Shown here in pieces: positions 31,227 to 36,797 of a stretch of DNA of 36,797 nucleotides. The notes below the pieces were generated by a model. It was not told where the DNA came from. It did not search any database and worked only from the letters and a program-made list of their open reading frames with translations. Made by a program: the position numbers and the translations under genes. The DNA comes from JANXQE01 sp035651635 (GTDB lineage Bacteria > Verrucomicrobiota > Verrucomicrobiia > Limisphaerales > UBA8199): NCBI GenBank assembly GCA_035651635.1, contig DASRFK010000225.1, forward strand, positions 1 to 36,797, read 5' to 3'. Within the stretch, counting starts at the first letter, position 1, and every line of letters begins with the position of its first letter.

Positions 31227-31252
31227 ACCACGGATAGACACGGATGAACACT
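31227..31252 (+). repeat. Short internal direct repeat of the ACACGGAT type
   Basis: The segment contains CACGGATAGA followed at once by CACGGATGAACAC, a pair of direct copies of CACGGAT. Sequences of this ACACGGAT type are, as I recall, widely dispersed in Verrucomicrobiota and Planctomycetota intergenic DNA. No other copy was noticed in this window. Confidence 0.35.
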
Positions 31253-31262
31253 ATTTCCTGAC

Positions 31263-32150
31263 GTGTTCCCCGATCCACTCGAGCCGACTGGCTCATCCGA
31301 GCATCCCCTGCCGCAAGCCCTGGGCAAGAACCTCAAGGGCTATTCAGGGGAGACCATCGACGTCTCGGCAATCTTGAACGATTGTCTTGCCGCCGCGCAG
31401 GCAAACGGCTGGCATATTGAAGATATCGTCGTCAACGAAACCCTGAGCCTTCCGGCTTTGGTCAGGCCGGGTGCCGTCGTGGCGGCCGGCGCGGCCCAAA
31501 CCGCCTCCATCTCGACGCGTGTTTACCTTTCGGCCGGGATACACGGAGACGAGCCGGCGGGGCCACTGGCGATGCGCCAGCTCTTGCGGGAGAACCGTTG
31601 GCCGCCCGAGATGAGTTTGTGGTTGTGCCCTTGCCTTAATCCCAACGGATTCATTCATCATCGCCGCGAAAACGCGGACGGGCTCGACCTCAATCGTCAG
31701 TACCTCGAGGCCAAAGCTGCCGAGACGGTCGCACATATTCGCTGGTTGGAACGGCAACCCGCCTTTGATCTCTGCTTGTGCCTTCACGAGGATTGGGAGG
31801 CGCGTGGTTTCTACCTCTACGAGCTGAACCCGGATAACCAGCCCTCTTTAGGGCCTGAAATCGTCCGCCGCGTCGCTCAGGTTTGTCCCATCGATCTCTC
31901 GCCGTCCATCGAAGGACGGCCCGCTAAGGACGGAATCATCCGGCCAGCAGTCGATCCCCGGGATCGGCCGCAATGGCCGGAATCATTTTACTTGTTGACC
32001 TATAAAACCCGGCTGTCCTACACCCTGGAAGCGCCGTCGGATTTCGCGCTGCCGGCCCGCGTGGCTTCGCTCGTTATCGGAGTAAATACCGCGCTGGACC
32101 TGCTGCGCCAGTCCCGGCCACCCCAATTTCCAGCAGCCCTAAAGACGTAA
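31263..32150 (+). CDS. M14-like zinc metallohydrolase (carboxypeptidase/AstE-type)
   Basis: A 295-residue enzyme. Zinc ligands are visible in the family order: HGDE with His94 and Glu97 (LSAGIHGDEPAG), then NPNGF and NADGLDLNRQY, the third ligand His175 in LCLHED, and the catalytic Glu256 in YTLEAPSD. This is the M14 carboxypeptidase/succinylglutamate desuccinylase fold. Substrates in this branch include murein peptides and N-acyl amino acids; which one cannot be told. No signal peptide. Start is GTG at 31263; no alternative in frame is better. It is about 86 bp after bioB. Confidence 0.82.
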   Translation: MFPDPLEPTGSSEHPLPQALGKNLKGYSGETIDVSAILNDCLAAAQANGWHIEDIVVNETLSLPALVRPGAVVAAGAAQTASISTRVYLSAGIHGDEPAGPLAMRQLLRENRWPPEMSLWLCPCLNPNGFIHHRRENADGLDLNRQYLEAKAAETVAHIRWLERQPAFDLCLCLHEDWEARGFYLYELNPDNQPSLGPEIVRRVAQVCPIDLSPSIEGRPAKDGIIRPAVDPRDRPQWPESFYLLTYKTRLSYTLEAPSDFALPARVASLVIGVNTALDLLRQSRPPQFPAALKT

Positions 32151-32289
32151 GATTGGCAATTTGGTCCCCGGGCCCCGTGAGGAACGAGCGGCGAGAGGGC
32201 TTTCGGGGAGAGGGGTTGTTACTCGGTTCATGGTTCCAATGCGTTTTGGAAAAACGTCTACACTCTCCCTGATTCCGTTTTTAAGCCGC

Positions 32290-32736
32290 CTATTGTGCCA
32301 GTGCTCGATTCCTCTGATCCAGCCAGCTTTGGCCTAATTCGATCAGGGTCGCCTCCTTGAGTACCCGCTCGGCGAGGGGAAAGACCAGGCGCTCTTCGCG
32401 ATCAAAATGTTTCCGGCAATGCGCCACGGCTTTGAGCAGCAATCGTTGCGCGTCCTTGATGCGCGTGGCGCTTTGGATGATCCGCAACCCGTCATTGACC
32501 TCCTGATGTTCCTCGAGAAACGAATCGCGCTGGCCGATCTGTTCGAAACAATGTTCCAGCGGCCCGAGAAACAATTCATCTTCCACATCCGAATGGGACT
32601 TGAGCATTGCCCCCATCAAGGCCGCCATAGCTTTGACCTCGGCGAGTGTTCTCAGTTCGAGCGTCTTCGCCTCGATTTGGTCAAACATGCTGTGAAAGAC
32701 CAGGTGTTCGGCGAATAGCGCTTCAGTTATCTTCAT
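32290..32736 (-). CDS. Hemerythrin-like HHE cation-binding protein
   Basis: A 148-residue four-helix protein beginning MKITEALFAEHLVFHSMFDQ. Di-iron ligands are in place: His11/His15 in the first helix, SHSDVEDELFL (His48, Glu52), EEH (His77) and HCRKHFDREERLVFP (His110, Glu114). HHE proteins bind oxygen, NO or iron. ATG at 32736 is chosen because it overlaps the gcvP stop (ATGA) and begins the conserved domain; the open frame upstream only shadows gcvP. Translational coupling to glycine decarboxylase is unusual and gives no obvious biochemical reason. Confidence 0.85.
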   Translation of the reverse strand: MKITEALFAEHLVFHSMFDQIEAKTLELRTLAEVKAMAALMGAMLKSHSDVEDELFLGPLEHCFEQIGQRDSFLEEHQEVNDGLRIIQSATRIKDAQRLLLKAVAHCRKHFDREERLVFPLAERVLKEATLIELGQSWLDQRNRALAQ

Positions 32737-35705
32737 GCGGAATAGGCGTCCATTCCCGCACACGAGCAGACCAGGTTGCGATCTCCAAACACGTTGTCGA
32801 TCCGGCCGACCGCCGGCCAGAACTTGTAATCGTGCAGCCATTTCGCCGGGAAACAGGCCTGCTCCCGTGAATACGGATGATCCCACTTCTCCGCCGCCAA
32901 TATATCAGCGGTATGTGGCGCATTCTTCAGCAAATTATTTTTCGCATCAACCTCGCCGGATTCAATCGCTTGAATTTCTGCATGAATCAGTATTAAAGCC
33001 TCGCAAAACCGATCCAGTTCTTCCTTGGATTCGCTCTCGGTCGGCTCGACCATCATTGTCCCCGGCACCGGCCACGATATCGTGGGCGCGTGGAATCCGT
33101 AATCCATCAAGCGTTTGGCCACATCCTCTACGGTGACGCTTTTGAATTGGCGCAGATCGATAATGCATTCGTGCGCCACCAATCCACCGTGGCCGCGATA
33201 GAGCACCGGAAAATGCTTGTCCAGCCGCCGAGCGATATAATTCGCGTTCAGGATGGCGTATTCGGTGGCTTTGCGCAGCCCCTTTCCGCCCATCGCGGCG
33301 ATATAGGCCCACGAAATGGGCAGGATGCTCGCGCTGCCCCAGGGCGCCGCCGACACTGCGCCGACCGGGTTCTCGCCGCCTAGATTGACGACCGAGTGTC
33401 CCGGAAGAAAATCCACCAGGTGTTCCGCCGCTCCAATCGGTCCCATCCCCGGCCCGCCGCCTCCATGCGGAATGCAAAAGGTCTTGTGCAGGTTCAGATG
33501 ACAAACGTCCGCGCCCATTTCACCCGGCCGGCACAATCCCACTTGCGCGTTGAGATTTGCGCCGTCCATGTACACCTGTCCGCCCTGCGCGTGCACCACC
33601 TCGCAGATCTCTTTAATAGTTTCCTCGAAAACCCCATGCGTCGAGGGATACGTGACCATCAGCGCCGCCAGGCTGTCTTTGTGCAGCGCCGCTTTGCCGC
33701 GCAGATCTTCCAAATCGATATTCCCTTCCTCGTCACATGCGACCGCCACCACCTTCAGGCCCGCCATCACCGCGCTGGCGGGATTGGTGCCGTGCGCCGA
33801 GGTCGGAATCAAGCACACCTCCCGATGCCCTTGTCCACGGCTGGCATGGTAAGCCCGAATTACCAGCAACCCGGCATATTCGCCCTGCGAGCCAGCGTTC
33901 GGCTGTAGCGAAATGCCGGCAAAACCTGTGATTTCCGCCAGCCACTCTTCCAATTGCTGGAACAATAGCTGATAGCCTCGGGCCTGCCGCAACGGTGCGA
34001 ACGGGTGCAGCCGGTTGAACTCCGGCCAGCTTACCGGAAACATCTCGACCGCGGCGTTCAGTTTCATGGTGCACGAGCCCAGCGGAATCATGGAAGTCGT
34101 CAGCGACAGGTCGCGCGCTTCCAACCGCTTTAGATATCTCAACATCTCCGTCTCCGAATGATATCGGTTGAAGGACGGGCGCGTCAGGTAAGGGCTTTTG
34201 CGCTCGTGCGGTGCGGGGAAGCTGCCGGCCTCGTGGGCCGCGTCTGACAGCGAGGAGATCCGGCGCTCGCTGTTGAGCACGTTGGCTACCTCGAGCACGT
34301 CGCCCGCCGTCGTTGTCTCGTCCAGCGAGATGCCCACGGTATGCTCGTCGATTACCCGGAAGTTCATCCGCTTGGCGTCGGCGGTCTTGAGAATGCGTTC
34401 GAGGCTCCGGCCCCCGAGTTCGACCCGCAGGGTGTCGAAGTAAGGCAAAGAGTTCCCAGCTTCACTCGCGCCGGACGAGCCCTCTGCCTGCCCGAGCCGG
34501 AACCCCGCCTGGGTCAGAGTCGCGGCCAGTGATTGGGTCAATGAATGGATTCGTTGGGCGATCGCCTTCAGCCCCGCTGGACCATGATAGCAGGCGTACA
34601 TGGACGCCATATTTGCCAGCAAAGCCTGCGCCGTGCAGATGTTGCTGGTGGCCTTTTCGCGGCGGATATGTTGTTCCCTTGTTTGCAGCGAGAGCCGCAA
34701 GGCCGGACGGCCTCGTGAGTCCTTCGAGACACCCACGATTCGGCCAGGCATATGGCGTTTGAAGGCTTCGCGTGTGGCAAAGAACGCCGCGTGTGGCCCG
34801 CCGTATCCCAGCGGGACGCCAAACCGTTGCGCGCTGCCCAGCGCGATATCCGCGCCGAACTCGCCCGGGGGTCGCAGCAGCGTCAGGCTCAGCAGGTCGG
34901 CTGCGACAGCAACCAGGGCGCCTCCCGCGTGGGCCTTCTCGACAAAGGCTGAATAATCGTGAATCCCTCCATATGTGCCCGGATATTGGACCAACGCGCC
35001 AAATACTTGGGGCGTGAATTCGAATGTTGCGTAGTCGCCAACGACCGTCTCGATGCCCAGCGCTTTCGCCCGCGTCCGCACCACATCGATCGTTTGAGGA
35101 TGGCATTCGGTCGACACGAAGAAAACATTCCGGCCTTCTTTCATCCCGTGGCACATCGTCATTGCTTCGGCCGCGGCGGTTGCTTCGTCCAGCAACGAGG
35201 CATTAGCCACTTCCATTCCGGTCAGATCGATGATCATCGTCTGAAAATTGAGCAGGGCCTCCAGGCGCCCCTGGGAAATCTCCGCCTGATAAGGCGTATA
35301 CTGCGTGTACCAGCCTGGGTTCTCGAAAAGGGCTCGCTGGATCACTGCTGGCGTCAGGCAATCGTAATATCCCATCCCGATATACGACCGGAACACCTGG
35401 TTCTGACTGGCTATCTCTTTTAAAGCGCAGAGCGCCTCCGCCTCGGTCATCGCCGCGGGGATTGCCAGCGGCCGGTTCGAGCGAATCTGCGGCGGTATGG
35501 CAGCCGCAATTAACGCCTCGAGACTGGCGAAACCCAGCAACTCAAGCATCTGCCCGGCTTCTTCAGGACTGGGACCGATGTGTCGGCGTTGAAATTGATC
35601 CGAATCGGCCCCTGCGCTTGCTCGCCGCGAGTTGCGGTCGGGCTTTTGTTCAGCCTGTGGGCTGGCCAATTCTGAGTCAATGACCCGGGATTCTGTCACT
35701 AGCAT
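32733..35705 (-). CDS. gcvP: Glycine dehydrogenase (aminomethyl-transferring), P-protein of the glycine cleavage system
   Basis: A 990-residue PLP enzyme that decarboxylates glycine and passes the aminomethyl group to the H-protein lipoamide. It is the single-chain form (N- and C-halves fused), the usual ~950-1000 length. The PLP lysine is Lys741 in HLNLHKTFCIPHGGGGPGMG, next to the glycine-rich loop. Other family blocks: RHIGPSPEEAGQMLELLGF, SYIGMGYYDCLTP, SLLDEATAAAEAM, IPLGSCTMKLNAAVEM. Start ATG at 35705. gcvT and gcvH are not in the window. The first ~40 residues before RRHIG are a poorly conserved extension. No glycine riboswitch is evident in the 184-bp upstream gap. Confidence 0.96.
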   Translation of the reverse strand: MLVTESRVIDSELASPQAEQKPDRNSRRASAGADSDQFQRRHIGPSPEEAGQMLELLGFASLEALIAAAIPPQIRSNRPLAIPAAMTEAEALCALKEIASQNQVFRSYIGMGYYDCLTPAVIQRALFENPGWYTQYTPYQAEISQGRLEALLNFQTMIIDLTGMEVANASLLDEATAAAEAMTMCHGMKEGRNVFFVSTECHPQTIDVVRTRAKALGIETVVGDYATFEFTPQVFGALVQYPGTYGGIHDYSAFVEKAHAGGALVAVAADLLSLTLLRPPGEFGADIALGSAQRFGVPLGYGGPHAAFFATREAFKRHMPGRIVGVSKDSRGRPALRLSLQTREQHIRREKATSNICTAQALLANMASMYACYHGPAGLKAIAQRIHSLTQSLAATLTQAGFRLGQAEGSSGASEAGNSLPYFDTLRVELGGRSLERILKTADAKRMNFRVIDEHTVGISLDETTTAGDVLEVANVLNSERRISSLSDAAHEAGSFPAPHERKSPYLTRPSFNRYHSETEMLRYLKRLEARDLSLTTSMIPLGSCTMKLNAAVEMFPVSWPEFNRLHPFAPLRQARGYQLLFQQLEEWLAEITGFAGISLQPNAGSQGEYAGLLVIRAYHASRGQGHREVCLIPTSAHGTNPASAVMAGLKVVAVACDEEGNIDLEDLRGKAALHKDSLAALMVTYPSTHGVFEETIKEICEVVHAQGGQVYMDGANLNAQVGLCRPGEMGADVCHLNLHKTFCIPHGGGGPGMGPIGAAEHLVDFLPGHSVVNLGGENPVGAVSAAPWGSASILPISWAYIAAMGGKGLRKATEYAILNANYIARRLDKHFPVLYRGHGGLVAHECIIDLRQFKSVTVEDVAKRLMDYGFHAPTISWPVPGTMMVEPTESESKEELDRFCEALILIHAEIQAIESGEVDAKNNLLKNAPHTADILAAEKWDHPYSREQACFPAKWLHDYKFWPAVGRIDNVFGDRNLVCSCAGMDAYSA

Positions 35706-35889
35706 CCAAAGAAAGTAAGGTCCGTTCCCCTCAAATCAAGCCCGATCTCTTTTGCTGCTGCGCCTTCGTGTCCGGTTCCGAACCTTTCCGAAGCACACAT
35801 CTATTCCACTTTTGAACAATCGCCTAACAATCGCCGACAACGTCCCCTTTTTAACTTGCGGCAAGTATTAGTCGTGGCAAACATCAGTA

Positions 35890-36797
35890 GTGCACCCACG
35901 TTCGTGTTCGAGTTTGACTGGGCACCTTGCCCGCAGTTTTGCCTTGCTGCTTCTTTGGATTCCTCTTTCCGGATTCAGTAGACAAGGGATTCCAGGCCAT
36001 GTGCCCCTCGCCGCCAAACTGGCGCCGCCGGTCGACCGGGTCTCGTCTGAGCAGCAATTGCGCCTGGCCATCGGGCTGGCGTTGCGCGATCAACCGGAGC
36101 TCGAGAGCCTGTTGCAGGAAATCTACGACCCCGCCAGCCCGAAGTTCCACCAGTACCTCACTCCCCAGCAGTTCGCCGCTCGGTTTGGCCCCACCCCGGA
36201 GCAGTACTCAAACGTTATTCAGTTCGCCCTCAGTCACCACCTCAAGGTCCTGGAACAGCATCCGAACCGCACGGTGTTGGACGTTGGAGGATCGGCTGCC
36301 GATATTGAAAAAACATTCGGGATTCATCTCAACCTCTATTCGCATCCAAAGGAAAAGCGCATGTTCTACGCGCCGGATGTGGAGCCGGTGACGCCTGCAA
36401 CTCTTCCCATCCTGCACATCAGCGGTCTGGACAACTTTCTGGTTCCACGCCCGGCGGGACTTACCCGTTCTGCTTCCGGGGCAGCCATGCCCTTAAGCGG
36501 CGCCGGGCCCGGCGGCTCGTTTCGTGGCAGTGACTTTCGCGGAGCCTATGCCCGGGGTGTGTCGCTGACCGGAACAGGCCAGATGGTGGGGTTGCTCGAA
36601 TTTGACGGGTATTATCCGTCTGATATCGCCTCGTATCAAAGCCAAACCTCCGAGCCGAGCGTTCCGCTGATTGACGTTACTCTGGACGGCTTCGACGGCA
36701 CACCGGCAGGCAACAATCCGGAAGTGTCGCTGGACATCGAAATGGTTTCAGCCATGGCCCCGGGCCTTTCGGCTATTATCGTATATGAAGGGGGACC
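35890..36797 (+). CDS. S53-family (sedolisin/kumamolisin-type) protease, 3' end beyond the window
   Basis: The first 302 codons of a secreted protease; it stays open to the window edge. GTG at 35890 is chosen, with TTG at 35914 an alternative; either gives a signal peptide (SFALLLLWIPLSGF). Residues about 50-185 are the pro-kumamolisin activation domain (LALRDQPELESLLQEIYDPA, KFHQYLTPQQFAARFGPTP, FGIHLNLYSH). The catalytic domain then begins (FRGAYARGVSLTGTGQMVGL). Glu278 and Asp282 in PEVSLDIEM are the Glu and Asp of the Ser-Glu-Asp triad; the Ser lies outside the window. These enzymes are acid-active, self-activating endopeptidases. It diverges from gcvP across 184 bp. Confidence 0.88.
   Translation, partial: MHPRSCSSLTGHLARSFALLLLWIPLSGFSRQGIPGHVPLAAKLAPPVDRVSSEQQLRLAIGLALRDQPELESLLQEIYDPASPKFHQYLTPQQFAARFGPTPEQYSNVIQFALSHHLKVLEQHPNRTVLDVGGSAADIEKTFGIHLNLYSHPKEKRMFYAPDVEPVTPATLPILHISGLDNFLVPRPAGLTRSASGAAMPLSGAGPGGSFRGSDFRGAYARGVSLTGTGQMVGLLEFDGYYPSDIASYQSQTSEPSVPLIDVTLDGFDGTPAGNNPEVSLDIEMVSAMAPGLSAIIVYEGG

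Noticed and set aside
35706..35889. Possible glycine riboswitch upstream of gcvP
   Set aside because: No paired P1/P2/P3 elements or conserved core could be made out in these 184 bp on the minus strand.
35927..36391. 154-residue plus-strand frame at the right edge
   Set aside because: It is an out-of-frame shadow of the S53 protease gene, whose true frame stays open to the window end.

Overview
The window looks like a chromosomal segment of a free-living, probably soil- or water-dwelling Verrucomicrobiota bacterium of the Pedosphaera/Limisphaera type. This is inferred from content and style, not from a database match. The pointers are an ECF sigma factor fused to a membrane segment and coiled coil, many secreted hydrolases, frequent GTG/TTG starts, a large GH9 cellulase, a secreted beta-helix protein and arrays of short hairpins between genes. 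Most of the window is ordinary chromosome. About 7.1-13.9 kb is accessory DNA.

Layout. 0.2-2.3 kb: a TetR-type regulator behind three near-identical palindromic operators, overlapping (ATGA) a UbiB/ABC1-type atypical kinase. 3.0-7.0 kb: an operon of a membrane-tethered ECF sigma factor and two tandem secreted paralogues sharing a ~200-residue N-terminal domain; one ends in an Ig-like (Big_5-type) domain, the other in an S41 protease domain. 7.1-11.8 kb: a minus-strand cassette of eight genes, mostly unrecognised: HTH/P-loop-like protein, tandem-duplicated helical protein, 40-residue basic protein, C39/papain-like protein, metallophosphoesterase, MbcA/ParS-type antitoxin-like protein and two small unknowns. 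11.8-13.9 kb: a small plus-strand gene, a cluster of TTGCTAC repeats, a frameshifted winged-helix gene behind a 14-bp palindrome, the 3' half of a tRNA-Ala(GGC) gene (a probable attachment-site scar), a hairpin starting at its CCA, and a decayed ankyrin-type gene. This is the part most likely to hold an undescribed system.

14.3-18.9 kb: a secreted GH9 glycoside hydrolase, a hairpin-array repeat and a DUF5009/HGSNAT-type membrane acyltransferase. 19.0-24.0 kb (minus): a MacB-type export system of adaptor, ATPase and two paralogous permeases. 24.1-26.7 kb: an EamA/DMT transporter overlapping a secreted parallel beta-helix protein. 26.8-29.5 kb: a small secreted protein, a NarL-type response regulator, a stand-alone receiver protein and signal peptidase I. 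29.8-32.2 kb: a 79-residue protein, biotin synthase BioB and an M14-like metallohydrolase. 32.3-35.7 kb (minus): glycine decarboxylase GcvP overlapping a hemerythrin-like HHE protein. 35.9 kb to the end: the first ~300 residues of an S53 (sedolisin/kumamolisin) protease, cut by the window edge.

No rRNA, complete tRNA, CRISPR array, IS transposase or integrase was found. All calls come from reading motifs and translations by eye; family assignments to weakly conserved proteins need profile searches.
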